Below are positions 25,771-35,591 of a DNA stretch of 64,000 nucleotides, one piece after another. The DNA comes from Cytophagales bacterium UBA2561 (GTDB lineage: Bacteria > Bacteroidota > Bacteroidia > Cytophagales > Thermoflexibacteraceae), in contig DDLX01000028.1 in the NCBI GenBank assembly GCA_002340355.1, positions 558,001-622,000 on the forward strand, written 5' to 3'. The translations under genes and the position numbers were made by a program. The stretch's first letter is position 1. The number at the start of each line of letters is the position of its first letter. The notes under the pieces were generated by a model that ran no database searches, had not been told where the DNA came from, and saw nothing but the letters and a program-made list of their open reading frames with translations.

Positions 25771-27423
25771 TTAACGATTCTTTTTGAGAGATTTTGATTT
25801 TTTCTCTGCCATTTTAAGAGCTTTGTAAGCATTGATAACTCCGCCTGTTACAGACAACTTTTTAAATGACACTGTCTTTTTATCATCTTCGGCACCAGGA
25901 GGAACAACATCTTGCTTACCAAAGTTAGTTGCTGATTTCATAATAATTTCCTTGACCTGAGTAGCCGACAGATTTGGATAATACGACAGAATCAATGCCG
26001 CTACACCTGAAGCTACAGGGGCTGCCATACTTGTACCGTTTAAGCTTTTATAGTTATTATCAGGAGTAGTTGCATGAATGGCTACACCTGGGGCAAAAAT
26101 ATCTACATTATTTTGTCCATAGTTGGAAAATTCAGCAGGCATTTCCTTTCCTCCTTTCCATGAACAGGCTCCTACTTCTAGCCAATTTTCAGCATTTTTT
26201 TGAGTTTGTCCGATATATTTATTCGGAAAGTTATCAGATTCATCCAAATTCTTACTTTCATTTCCTGCTGCATGAACCAATAAAACCCCCTTAGAAGCCG
26301 CATATTGTACAGCTTCATCCACATATTTTTTACCAGGAGAATAGGATTTTCCAAAGCTCATATTAATAATTTTTGCCCCATTATCTACCGCATATCGAAT
26401 TGCATTTGCCACATCCTTATCCCGTTCATCGCCATTAGGAACAGTACGAATAGGCATAATTTTAACGTTTGTTGCGACTCCCTTAATCCCCAAATCATTC
26501 TCACGGTTAGCCGCAATAATTCCTGCGACGTGTGTACCATGCTCAGCATCAGGACCCTCTACTGAATTATTCCCATATCCTTTTTCTGAATAATTTTTAT
26601 AGTTATCCCCAACAATATCACGAGGATTAAATTCAGTATTATATCCATATTTTACACCTGATTCAAAATAATCAATTGCATTATCAAAATCAGCTACCGA
26701 GTAACCAGCTTGTACCATTTTCATCTCAAAGTTTAACGCTTCAGCGATTGTTTCATCTGATGAACGAATTTTCATAAGATATTCCTCCGTTAAGCGCTCT
26801 TCTTCAGATAAGTCTAAATAGGCTTTTAAAAGACGTTCGGAATAAGCACATTTTTTTCGCAGAATTTTATAATAATTATAATTTTCTTGTGCTTCCTTAT
26901 ACTTTTTTTCAAATTTAGTCTTAATTTCTTGATAATATTCAAATTCTTCTTTATCCTTCACCTCCAGTTTTGACTTTCCATCATATTTCTGATGCAATTG
27001 GACATAAAGCCGAGTCAATTCATAAGTATCTTCATTGACGTGTTTGCCCTCTTTTCCACCAATAAAGTTCCATCCATTAACATCATCTATATAGCCATTT
27101 CCATCATCATCTTTACCATTATCAGGGATTTCAGTCTTGTTTACCCAAATTTTTCCTTGTAAGTCTTCGTGTTCAATATCTACTCCCGAATCAATAACTG
27201 CCACGATAACCGTTTTTGATTTTTTGTTTTTCAATAAAGTACGATAAGCTTTTTCAGTACTCACCCCAGGAACTTTATTCTCTTCAGGGTCAAGATTAAA
27301 CCAGTTTTCAGGAGCTTTTTTCGTACTGTCTTCATCTGAATAAGGAGGCGAATAAGGTTCATGAGCAAAAGCCAAACTAGCAGATGCCCACAGTCCAATC
27401 GCTAAGAAATGTTTAAAATTCAT
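25771..27423 (-). CDS. Secreted subtilisin-like serine protease (S8)
   Basis: About 550 residues from the chosen start. The ATG at 27421-27423 is preferred over one 72 bases upstream because it begins a signal peptide (MNFKHFLAIGLWASASLAFA). The catalytic triad is clear: Asp in VAVIDSGVDIEHEDLQG, His in HGTHVAGIIAAN, Ser in NGTSMAAPVASGVAAL. An insert of about 150 residues rich in Lys, Glu and Tyr lies between the Asp and His blocks. The end is Lys-rich with no recognisable type IX sorting domain. It is likely a periplasmic or secreted peptidase. Monocistronic. Confidence 0.9.
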   Translation of the reverse strand: MNFKHFLAIGLWASASLAFAHEPYSPPYSDEDSTKKAPENWFNLDPEENKVPGVSTEKAYRTLLKNKKSKTVIVAVIDSGVDIEHEDLQGKIWVNKTEIPDNGKDDDGNGYIDDVNGWNFIGGKEGKHVNEDTYELTRLYVQLHQKYDGKSKLEVKDKEEFEYYQEIKTKFEKKYKEAQENYNYYKILRKKCAYSERLLKAYLDLSEEERLTEEYLMKIRSSDETIAEALNFEMKMVQAGYSVADFDNAIDYFESGVKYGYNTEFNPRDIVGDNYKNYSEKGYGNNSVEGPDAEHGTHVAGIIAANRENDLGIKGVATNVKIMPIRTVPNGDERDKDVANAIRYAVDNGAKIINMSFGKSYSPGKKYVDEAVQYAASKGVLLVHAAGNESKNLDESDNFPNKYIGQTQKNAENWLEVGACSWKGGKEMPAEFSNYGQNNVDIFAPGVAIHATTPDNNYKSLNGTSMAAPVASGVAALILSYYPNLSATQVKEIIMKSATNFGKQDVVPPGAEDDKKTVSFKKLSVTGGVINAYKALKMAEKKSKSLKKNR

Positions 27424-27736
27424 TGGATTAAATTTATGAACGACTAAATTTGATAAAGGTAATAAAATTGCTTTTGAGAAATCACAATTATCCATCAGAA
27501 ATTTTGAACTTGGGGTAATTTCAGACTTTCGGTTATCTTCATTGAAGTTTCAAACGTAGAGTACCTTTCCGTTTGAAATAGAAAATACGTAACTTTGAAA
27601 ATTCTACCCCATGAAAGACATTACCCCATAAAAATAGAGAATGATAACTCATTTTCAGAGTCTTATTTCTTGACCCTCACGAATTGAAGTATTTCGTAAA
27701 AAAAACAAAAAAAGTATTTTTTCTTACATTAAAAAA

Positions 27737-29554
27737 ATGAATAAAGAAGCCTTTCCGCTTTTGGCTCGGATAAATAATCCATCCGATTTAAAACAAGTTA
27801 CTCCCGAAAAATTACCTGATGTCTGTACTGAATTGCGCCAGTTTATTATTGATATTGTCTCAGAACATGGTGGGCATTTAGGAGCAAGCTTAGGAGTTAT
27901 TGAATTAACTGTCGCTTTGCATTATGTTTTTCAATTTCCTGATGATCAGTTAATTTGGGATGTAGGACACCAAGCCTATGGACATAAAATCCTGACAGAA
28001 CGTAAAGATATCTTTCATCAAAATCGAAAACTAAACGGATTATCTGGCTTTCCTAATCGAGCGGAAAGTCCATATGATAGTTTTGGTACAGGACATTCTT
28101 CTACTTCACTTTCAGCAATATCAGGACTAGCAATGGCTTCTTTTTTGCAAAAAAATTACACTCGTCAACACGTTGCTGTGATTGGTGATGGTGCATTAAC
28201 AGCAGGAATGGCATTTGAAGCCCTAAACAATTTAGGTACAAAGCCGCTAAATCAGACTAATACACTCATTATTTTGAATGATAACGGAATGTCTATCGAT
28301 CCAAATATTGGCGCATTACACGACTTTTTTAGAGCTGAAAAATCAAGTTTGAAAGAAAAACAAAAATATAATTTTTTTCAGAATTTAAATATTCCTTATT
28401 ATGGAATTCATGACGGACACAACCTCTCTAATTTGATTCATAAATTAAAAGAATTACAACAAATTTCAGGAGTAAAGGTACTTCATATTTATACTAAAAA
28501 AGGTAAAGGATTTGATGTAGCTGAAGAAGATCAAATTACATGGCATGCCCCTGGTACATTCAACAAAATTAGTGGAGAAATCAATAAACCCGAACTATAT
28601 AAAAAACCAAGTCCACCAAAATATCAAGATGTTTTTGGGCAGACTTTAACAGAGTTAGCTCTACAAAATTCAAAGATCATTGGAGTAACTCCTGCTATGC
28701 TTTCGGGGTCGTCTTTACGAATGATGAAACAACAATTCCCTGAACGAGTTTTTGATGTTGGAATTGCCGAACAACATGCCGTAACTTTTTCGGCTGGACT
28801 GGCTGCCCAAGGTTTTTTACCATTTTGTAATTTGTACTCTACATTTTCACAACGAGCTTATGATCAACTTATTCATGATGTTTGTTTACAAAATTTACGG
28901 GTTGTTTTTTGCCTTGACCGTGCGGGGTTAGTAGGCGAAGATGGCGCAACTCATCAAGGTGTTTTTGATCTTGTTTTTCTACGATGTATTCCTAACTTGA
29001 CATTGTTTGCACCTATGAATGAGATAGAGCTTCGGAACATTCTTTTTACGGCTCAATTATCTGAAAAAGAGAGTAAGTTTAAAGGAGCATTAGCCATTCG
29101 TTATCCTAGGGGTAAAGGCGTATTATTAGATTGGAAAGCACCATTTCAAAAAATAGCAATCGGAAAAGGTAGACAGATTTCGGAAGGCAAGAAAATAGCT
29201 ATTTTATCCGTAGGACACATTGGAAATATGGTACAAGATGTATTACAGAACTTACATCGAGAAAATATTCAGATTGCTCATTTTGATATGCGATTTATTA
29301 AGCCTCTGGATGAAATATTACTGACTAAAATATTTTTGAACTATTCAAAGATTATTACTATAGAAGATGGAGCCATCTTAGGTGGATTTGGAAGTGCAGT
29401 AGCTGAGTTTGCGGTAGATAATCATTTTTCTTCCAAGATTATTCGACTGGGAATTCCAGACCGTTTCATCGAACAAGGTAAAATTCCAGAACTACATCAA
29501 CTATGCCAAATAGATGAGACTTATTTGGAAGAAGTTATTCGAAAAAATTGGTGA
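27737..29554 (+). CDS. dxs: 1-deoxy-D-xylulose-5-phosphate synthase
   Basis: 605 residues. Condenses pyruvate and glyceraldehyde-3-phosphate, the first step of the MEP isoprenoid route, using thiamine diphosphate. Visible motifs: HGGHLGASLGVIELT, GHQAYGHKILT, TGHSSTSLSA, the ThDP motif GDGALTAGMAFEALNNLG, and the transketolase-type pyrimidine domain DVGIAEQHAVTFSAG followed by DRAGLVGEDGATHQG. Slightly shorter than many homologues but complete. Divergent from the subtilase gene. It would feed the polyprenyl synthase at 58.5 kb. Confidence 0.95.
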   Translation: MNKEAFPLLARINNPSDLKQVTPEKLPDVCTELRQFIIDIVSEHGGHLGASLGVIELTVALHYVFQFPDDQLIWDVGHQAYGHKILTERKDIFHQNRKLNGLSGFPNRAESPYDSFGTGHSSTSLSAISGLAMASFLQKNYTRQHVAVIGDGALTAGMAFEALNNLGTKPLNQTNTLIILNDNGMSIDPNIGALHDFFRAEKSSLKEKQKYNFFQNLNIPYYGIHDGHNLSNLIHKLKELQQISGVKVLHIYTKKGKGFDVAEEDQITWHAPGTFNKISGEINKPELYKKPSPPKYQDVFGQTLTELALQNSKIIGVTPAMLSGSSLRMMKQQFPERVFDVGIAEQHAVTFSAGLAAQGFLPFCNLYSTFSQRAYDQLIHDVCLQNLRVVFCLDRAGLVGEDGATHQGVFDLVFLRCIPNLTLFAPMNEIELRNILFTAQLSEKESKFKGALAIRYPRGKGVLLDWKAPFQKIAIGKGRQISEGKKIAILSVGHIGNMVQDVLQNLHRENIQIAHFDMRFIKPLDEILLTKIFLNYSKIITIEDGAILGGFGSAVAEFAVDNHFSSKIIRLGIPDRFIEQGKIPELHQLCQIDETYLEEVIRKNW

Positions 29555-29689
29555 TATAAAACAATATTTAAACTATCTCTGGTATAACTTGAGTCAAGAC
29601 AACCATAGTGAAGCTTTTATAGTATGCTTAGGTGAAATTATATGACAATAACACTAGGTAACAGATTCAGAAAATTAATATAAATCGTC

Positions 29690-32524
29690 ATGAAATCTAA
29701 TATTTCACTCTTATTTTTCACCTTTCTTTGTGGGACTCTTTTTGCCCAGACATTTGATATTGGCTTAAACCCACATCGTCAAAAATGGCAACAAATCAAT
29801 ACCGATACAACTCGTATTATTTTCCCAGTAGGCTTAGAAAAATCAGCGCAAAATTTGGCGAATTTGATACACTTACAGGCTCGAAATACGACCTCTGTTG
29901 GCAAACGATTAATAAAATATCCTATTATTTTACATAACCAGACAGCTATTCCAAATGGATTTGTGGCTACAGCCCCTTTTCGCTCCGAATATTACATGAC
30001 TCCCCCGCAATTTAGTTTCAGTGGGGCTAATAGTTGGCAAAATTTACTTTCGATTCATGAGTTTCGGCATATTCAGCAAAATTCTAATGCTAAAATAGGA
30101 GTAACTAAATTATCTACTTATATTTTTGGAGAATATGGCTGGACGGCACTTATGGGAACAGCTTTGCCAAGATGGTATAAGGAAGGTGATGCCGTTTTAA
30201 CAGAGACGCTTTTGACCAATGCAGGAAGAGGGCGACAACCATTCTTTGAAAAGGAATATCGTGCTTTATTGCTCAACTCCCAAAAGTACAATTATGAAAA
30301 AGCTGCTGCAGGTTCGTATCGAGATTTTGTACCTGATTTTTATCGAATGGGATACTATATGACCACCTTTGCACGACGCAAATTTGGAGAAGATATTTGG
30401 ACAAAAACTCTAGATAAAGCAAGCCGTTATGATGCTTTTTTTTATCCATTTAGTGTTAATTTAAAAAGACATACTGGTCTGACAACTAAAAAATTATATC
30501 GAAATACATTCCAAGAAATGGATAGTTTATGGCGTATTCAAGATAAGAAATTAAAACTTACCGAATCAAGTGCATTGACCCCCAAACAGCCTAGAGTTTA
30601 TACTGAATATCGTAATCCTCATTTTTGGACAAATGAAAAAATAGTTTCTGAAAAAACCTCTTTTAATCATATTCGAAAATTTGTTGTTTCAAATAAAAAT
30701 GGAAAAGAAGAGATACTTTTCAACGTAGGTATAAATCCATATTTTAATCGTTCATTGTCCATCGAAAATCAAAAAATGATATGGGCAGAAACCCGATATC
30801 ATGAACGATGGCGAAATGTTCAGTATTCCGTTTTGATGCTTTATGACCTCGAAAAAAAGATCAAAAGACAACTCACTAAAAAATCCCGATATTTTGCACC
30901 AGCACTTTCAAAGGATGCGTCTAAAATTGTAGCCGTTCATGTTTCCGAAAATCAGACCTATTCTTTACATATTTTAGATACAAAAACAGGAAAAATAGTA
31001 CATCAAATTTCAAATCAGAAAAACGATTTTTATACTTTTCCGACTTGGACAGAATCAGGGGAAATTGTTGTAATTATGCAAAATTCCGAAGGAAATCGAC
31101 TAGTTAAGATTAACCCTGAAACTCAAAAAGTAACTGATTTAGTTCGGTCAACAAATTTGCAAATTTCGAACCCTGTTGTTTCAGAAAACTATGTCTTTTT
31201 TTCGGGTGCATTTACCAAGATCAATAATATTTTTGCCATCCAACTAAATACTCCCAATCATTTATTTCAGGTTACTTCAGTGCGTTTTGGAGCTTTTCAG
31301 CCTGCTGTTTCTCCTGATGGGGAAACTTTAGTTTTTAGCGATTTTGATGCCAAAGGTTATTCACTTCAAAAGATGAAAATTGAGGCTCAAAAATGGCAAA
31401 AGTTTCATTTATCAGATGCCGTAGAATTAGATTATTTCAAGCCACTCCTAACCGAAGGATATTCTGATATAACGACCAAATTGGAACACAACAAATATGA
31501 GGTTTCGAAATTTAAAAAATCACATCGTCTATTCAATTTACATAGTGTGAGTTATTTGCCCTTACATCCTAATTACAGTTTCAAAGTTCATGTTCAAAAT
31601 TTTTTTAGTACTATTTTAGGCTCAGTAGGAGGAATATATAATGTCAATGAAAAACAGTTTACTTATTTGGCAAATTTTGATTATGGCGAATTTTATCCTG
31701 TTTTTAATTTTGGAGTCAGTCATGCAGATAGGTTAAGTTATGTGATGTACCCCAGTTTTGAGAATCCAGAGCAACATACTTGGTCAGAAACTTCGGCATT
31801 TTTAGGGATAAAGTTTCCCTTTAATTTGAGTTCAGGAGTATCAACTTCACTTCTACAAATTGCTACGGAATATAAATATTTAAATCTAAGTTATGCCGAT
31901 AAAATTTTAGATTTAACACGCGGAGGTTATTTAAATACAGCTAATTTTGAATTGATTTTCAATAGGTTACAAGCTAAAGCTAAACGAAACATTTATCCCA
32001 AATTTGGAGTCAATTTATATGCTCAAGGACAAACTACTTTTGCCGAAAATTTCAATTCAGGAAGTCGAATTTATCTTGAAGGTGGCTTTTATTTACCAAG
32101 TATTTTACCTAATCATGGTTTTTATTTTTCGGGTGGCTATCGGAAGGAAGCCGTTCTAAGTGCTTATCGTTTCCAAGATAATTTTATTTTACCAAGGGGT
32201 TATTTGAAGTATTTCTCGAATGAAGTTTATCGACTTTCAGGAAATTATGGAATGCCTTTGGCTTGTCCTGATTGGGCATTAGGAAGTTTGGTTTTCTTAC
32301 AACGGATCAAACTTTATGGTTTTTATGACTTCTCAAAATATAACAATTTTAATCAGTGGTATTTACAGCGTTCTTTTGGAACAGAGGTTCGATTTGATTT
32401 CCGATTTTTGCGCCTTTTAGATATTGACTTAGGAATTCGTTACAGTCGTTTGCTTGATCCCAATCCATTGATTGATAATACAGAAAGTCGTATTGAAATT
32501 GTGTTTTTTAGAATAGGAGCATAA
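29690..32524 (+). CDS. Large secreted protein: HExxH peptidase-like domain, propeller repeats, outer-membrane barrel
   Basis: 944 residues with a signal peptide ending near residue 20 (GTLFAQ). An N-terminal domain holds HEFRHIQQ near residue 124, a gluzincin-type HExxH, and WYKEGDAVLTE about 37 residues later with a likely third-ligand Glu, so it may be a zinc peptidase. The middle (about 300-580) has TolB/WD40-like blades such as YFAPALSKDASKIVAVH and QPAVSPDGETLVFSD. The last 300 residues are amphipathic beta strands ending in a phenylalanine-containing strand, as in outer-membrane barrels. The combination is inferred from pattern; the function is unknown. Confidence 0.75.
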   Translation: MKSNISLLFFTFLCGTLFAQTFDIGLNPHRQKWQQINTDTTRIIFPVGLEKSAQNLANLIHLQARNTTSVGKRLIKYPIILHNQTAIPNGFVATAPFRSEYYMTPPQFSFSGANSWQNLLSIHEFRHIQQNSNAKIGVTKLSTYIFGEYGWTALMGTALPRWYKEGDAVLTETLLTNAGRGRQPFFEKEYRALLLNSQKYNYEKAAAGSYRDFVPDFYRMGYYMTTFARRKFGEDIWTKTLDKASRYDAFFYPFSVNLKRHTGLTTKKLYRNTFQEMDSLWRIQDKKLKLTESSALTPKQPRVYTEYRNPHFWTNEKIVSEKTSFNHIRKFVVSNKNGKEEILFNVGINPYFNRSLSIENQKMIWAETRYHERWRNVQYSVLMLYDLEKKIKRQLTKKSRYFAPALSKDASKIVAVHVSENQTYSLHILDTKTGKIVHQISNQKNDFYTFPTWTESGEIVVIMQNSEGNRLVKINPETQKVTDLVRSTNLQISNPVVSENYVFFSGAFTKINNIFAIQLNTPNHLFQVTSVRFGAFQPAVSPDGETLVFSDFDAKGYSLQKMKIEAQKWQKFHLSDAVELDYFKPLLTEGYSDITTKLEHNKYEVSKFKKSHRLFNLHSVSYLPLHPNYSFKVHVQNFFSTILGSVGGIYNVNEKQFTYLANFDYGEFYPVFNFGVSHADRLSYVMYPSFENPEQHTWSETSAFLGIKFPFNLSSGVSTSLLQIATEYKYLNLSYADKILDLTRGGYLNTANFELIFNRLQAKAKRNIYPKFGVNLYAQGQTTFAENFNSGSRIYLEGGFYLPSILPNHGFYFSGGYRKEAVLSAYRFQDNFILPRGYLKYFSNEVYRLSGNYGMPLACPDWALGSLVFLQRIKLYGFYDFSKYNNFNQWYLQRSFGTEVRFDFRFLRLLDIDLGIRYSRLLDPNPLIDNTESRIEIVFFRIGA

Positions 32525-32696
32525 AGTCACTATTTTAATAAATATTATTACGTAATTTTTCAAAGTTTGGCGAATTTCCCTCTAAAATATGTGTTGGCTT
32601 TTCTGTGTTAAAAGTCTAATTCTGAGGCGTTCTTTTTCTATTTTTTTGATAGCGTATCAAAAAGGAATACCTTTGTTAGATGAAGCAACAATAATT

Positions 32697-33449
32697 ATGA
32701 TAAAACATTCACAAATAGCATTTTATATAGTAATATTCATATCATTTTTCTTAGAAGGCTCAGTAAGTTTTGCTATTCCCCAACAAAAATATTTCACCTC
32801 ACAGAAACAAAGATTAGACTCTTCGAAGATAACTCATAAAGTTCTCAAAATGCAAAAATCCTTTGAGAAGGAATTATACCAAAATCCCAAAAATGCCTCT
32901 AAAACTGCAGAGCAATTACTTAACTATTTGCCTGAGCTGTCTAAAAATAAAGAATTAGAAACAATTATCCTCCTGATACAATCCGAAAAGCATGCTTATA
33001 TTACACAAAATCACGACAGTACGATATTTTGGGTACAAAAAGTCATGCCTAATTTAAATCATAATGCAGATTCAGTTTTATTTATCCAAACTTACCGAAG
33101 TTTAGCTACGAGTTTTTTTCATAAAAATGAGCTAGATAGTGCCTCATTTTTCTATATCAAGGCAACAAAAATTGCTGAAGCACTAAATTCGGAAAAATAC
33201 TTAATCAAATTGTACAATAATTTAGCCACAATTTATAGTTTGTTTGCTAAAAATGAAACGGCTCGAAAGTATTATTTGAAAGGTTTAGAACTTGCTCGCA
33301 AACGAGGCAATAAAATGGAACAGATCAAAAATATGACAAAGCTGTGTCATTTGTCCAAGATATTTTTAGTCGTAATATTTTATTTTTTGCTCAAAAAGTG
33401 CTACTATTGTGTTAGTAATTGTTTTTTAACACTTTTAACTTTTAAATAA
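32697..33449 (+). CDS. Truncated TPR-repeat protein with signal peptide
   Basis: About 250 residues from the ATG at 32697, chosen because it starts a signal peptide (IAFYIVIFISFFLEGSVSFA). An in-frame ATG at 32589 is less likely. Residues about 45-215 contain tetratricopeptide-like helices (SASFFYIKATKIAEALNSEK, NETARKYYLKGLELARKRG). The last 30 residues turn abruptly hydrophobic and low-complexity, unlike TPR. The gene therefore looks like the 5' end of a larger TPR sensor kinase or regulator joined to unrelated sequence by a deletion. The stop overlaps the next small ORF by one base. Confidence 0.55.
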   Translation: MIKHSQIAFYIVIFISFFLEGSVSFAIPQQKYFTSQKQRLDSSKITHKVLKMQKSFEKELYQNPKNASKTAEQLLNYLPELSKNKELETIILLIQSEKHAYITQNHDSTIFWVQKVMPNLNHNADSVLFIQTYRSLATSFFHKNELDSASFFYIKATKIAEALNSEKYLIKLYNNLATIYSLFAKNETARKYYLKGLELARKRGNKMEQIKNMTKLCHLSKIFLVVIFYFLLKKCYYCVSNCFLTLLTFK

Positions 33450-33568
33450 TGAAAAAAGTATTATTAATTTTTGCTTTCGCCATTGTATTTACTTATCTGC
33501 CTGATGGTGGTTGGTTTGATTTTTTCTCTTCTCATCCTATTAATCCTTCGGAGTTTTGGCCTATGTAA
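33449..33568 (+). CDS. Possible 39-residue secreted peptide
   Basis: The ATG at 33449 overlaps the stop of the truncated TPR ORF (TAATG). The product begins MKKVLLIFAFAIVFTYLPDG, a Lys-Lys start plus hydrophobic core as in signal peptides, and ends HPINPSEFWPM. That would leave a short mature peptide rich in aromatics and proline. It is too short for homology reasoning. It may be a real small exported peptide or chance. Confidence 0.4.
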   Translation: MKKVLLIFAFAIVFTYLPDGGWFDFFSSHPINPSEFWPM

Positions 33569-33976
33569 CGTGAGTTTCGTGATAAAAAATTGATTTATAG
33601 GTAATTAAACTAAAAAGAGTATCATTAATGCAAATTTTGCTGTACTATTCAAATAAACAAAATTCATCAGATGATACTCAATACCCTAAAAATCGAAATT
33701 TTTGTACAAGCGGACGATTTTTTATCGTGTACATCATTCTCACCTCATTATAACTTATCTCAAAAATGGCACTATTTTACCGATTGCGATTCGTCGAAAA
33801 GATGTCCTCATTCATATAAAAACTCCTGTCATTCGTCAAAGTTCCTACTTTTTCATCTTTCCATTCCTTTATGTTTGAGACAAATTTACTAACTTAGGTT
33901 TTTCAAATAAAAACACCAATCAAGTAAGTAAAACTACTGCTTATCAGTAATTTAGTTAGTATCTAACACAAAGCTT
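33569..33976. other. 408-bp region without a recognised gene
   Basis: Contains a 9-bp inverted repeat GAGTATCAT/ATGATACTC (33617-33625 and 33671-33679). A 73-codon open frame starts at 33671, whose Cys/Ser/His-rich product resembles no family I know. It could be a decayed insertion sequence or other gene remnant. The inverted repeat could also be an operator or attenuator. Nothing firmer can be said. Confidence 0.3.
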
Positions 33977-34510
33977 ATGAAACCAATTACAAAGTTGTAT
34001 TTAAAGATATTTTTATTTGCTGGAGTTTCTTATGGATTCATCACATTAGCTCTTAGTTTAATTGCTGGAGATAAAGATGAGTTCAACTTATGGAGCCTAC
34101 TTATAACGAGTTTCTTTTTTGGCATAGCGATGTCATTAATATTAGTCTCTGTTCAGAAATACCGATTGAAAAAAAATGGAGTTCAAGAAATTTCTGATAA
34201 AAATTTAGGGGTATCTCAGACTGCACATATTAAATCAAATTTAAACAAATCTGAGCTAATCAATAAGCTTAAGACTGACCCAGTAATTAGAAAAATGACA
34301 ATGACAGAAATTGAAAATGGAATTCTATTACAAACTGGTATGACTTGGAAATCATGGGGTGAGGAAATCAAAATTATTCTGAAAACTGATCAAGAATCTG
34401 ATTTTGAGTATGAAATTTCAAGTAGCCCTAAATTGAAAACAACGCTAATCGATTACGGAAAGAATCTTGAAAATATCGACCAAGTAAAAAGGGCAATAAA
34501 AAGATATTGA
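33977..34510 (+). CDS. Membrane-anchored hypothetical protein
   Basis: 177 residues. Two transmembrane helices lie at about 8-30 and 38-60, separated by a short charged loop. A soluble C-terminal domain of about 115 residues with alternating strands (ENGILLQTGMTWKSWGEEIKI) follows, then a Lys-rich helix. The fold is reminiscent of small PH-like or DUF domains attached to membranes, but no family is recognised. The gene stands in a stretch of poorly conserved genes. Probably an inner-membrane protein of unknown role. Confidence 0.65.
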   Translation: MKPITKLYLKIFLFAGVSYGFITLALSLIAGDKDEFNLWSLLITSFFFGIAMSLILVSVQKYRLKKNGVQEISDKNLGVSQTAHIKSNLNKSELINKLKTDPVIRKMTMTEIENGILLQTGMTWKSWGEEIKIILKTDQESDFEYEISSSPKLKTTLIDYGKNLENIDQVKRAIKRY

Positions 34511-34593
34511 CAAATGATTCATATGAAATTACTTCATATACAACGTATTAGTTTATACACATATCAAATATATTTTAATTAATTTTTAAAACA

Positions 34594-35343
34594 ATGAGGT
34601 ATTTAGTATTTTTAATTATGGGGTTATTCACCTTGAATCTTGATGCTCAGGATATTAAACATCAAACTGAGTATGCCAAGAATCTAAAAATCGGAAAATA
34701 CATTACTTATGAGATTGGCTCTGGTATGAAAGAGGGAACTTACAACTACGCACGTATTGAAAGTTATCCCTTGGAAGTAACTGAAATTTTACCTGAAAAA
34801 AGTATGCCTCAAAAACATTCCTTAGTCATGATGAAATTAGGAAGCTCAATGCACGACAAACCAAAACCACATCTTCCTGATAATATGGCATTTCCTGTTT
34901 TGTATAAGGAAAATGGGTACGAAGGAAGTCCTGCTATGAAAAAACAGTATGGTTATGTACCCATGAATAGAAAAAATACAGAGAACTTTGTTTTCTTAGA
35001 TGGAATCATCTACAAAGTAACTATGGAAGGTGAAGGTATCAAAGTATGGTTTATATTTGTCCCTGAAGATTTTGCTGAAAACGCATCAAGCGGAAAGGAA
35101 GAAAAAACAGAAGGCAAAAAGAAGAAAATGTCATTTAAAGACCGAATGAATGCTTTGAAAGATAAAGTAGGTTCCGCTATGCTGGATGCAGGAGGCAAAA
35201 AATTAGCTGACATGAAAGCAGTTGAAAAAGCAGAAGAATATTTCAAGAAAGCTACTGTTAAGAAAAATGTAGAATATCCAAGTGGGAAAAGTCCAAAGAA
35301 GGAGCCGCTTATACCAAAGATATGGATACTAAACGTGATTTGA
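34594..35343 (+). CDS. Secreted hypothetical protein, probably the 5' part of a frameshifted gene
   Basis: 249 residues. Signal peptide (residues 1-18, LFTLNLDAQ), then a mixed domain with repeated Met-Pro-Lys segments (ILPEKSMPQKHSLVMMKLG) and a long Lys/Glu-rich helical part (about 165-230). The last 15 codons look out of frame, because the neighbouring frame, open from 35283, continues into a sensible beta-rich domain ending at 35591. The original product was therefore probably about 330 residues and secreted. No family is recognised. Whether the break is real or a sequence error cannot be told here. Confidence 0.6.
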   Translation: MRYLVFLIMGLFTLNLDAQDIKHQTEYAKNLKIGKYITYEIGSGMKEGTYNYARIESYPLEVTEILPEKSMPQKHSLVMMKLGSSMHDKPKPHLPDNMAFPVLYKENGYEGSPAMKKQYGYVPMNRKNTENFVFLDGIIYKVTMEGEGIKVWFIFVPEDFAENASSGKEEKTEGKKKKMSFKDRMNALKDKVGSAMLDAGGKKLADMKAVEKAEEYFKKATVKKNVEYPSGKSPKKEPLIPKIWILNVI

Positions 35344-35591
35344 TTTATGGGGCTATCAATAAACAAAGAATGGTGACTTTCACCAATAATACGGGAAAAG
35401 ACGTCTTCGTTTATATTGGTGATTCCACACAAGCAGGACGATTAGAAGCAGGAGCGAGTGCCAATTATATGTGTGGAATTACGTATTATTATGATTTTGA
35501 CGGGAAACGATGGTACTATCCAAATCAGGTTAGACGCGTAACTATGCGTGGAGATGGTTCACTATGTGGTAAGACAGTCACTATCAAATAA
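35322..35591 (+). CDS. C-terminal part of the frameshifted secreted protein
   Basis: 89 codons from an internal ATG; the frame itself is open from 35283, just after a TAG. The product has VTFTNNTGKDVFVYIGDS and later YYYDFDGKRWYYPNQ, a beta-rich domain that would close a secreted protein. It has no signal peptide of its own. It overlaps the preceding ORF by 22 bases in the -1 frame. It is best read as the displaced 3' end of that gene; translational coupling as a separate protein is less likely. Confidence 0.5.
   Translation: MDTKRDLIYGAINKQRMVTFTNNTGKDVFVYIGDSTQAGRLEAGASANYMCGITYYYDFDGKRWYYPNQVRRVTMRGDGSLCGKTVTIK

Noticed and set aside
33671..33892. 73-codon ORF as a transposase remnant
   Set aside because: Its start only vaguely resembles some transposase N-termini, and the rest is Cys/Ser-rich with no motif. 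Evidence is too weak to call a mobile element.
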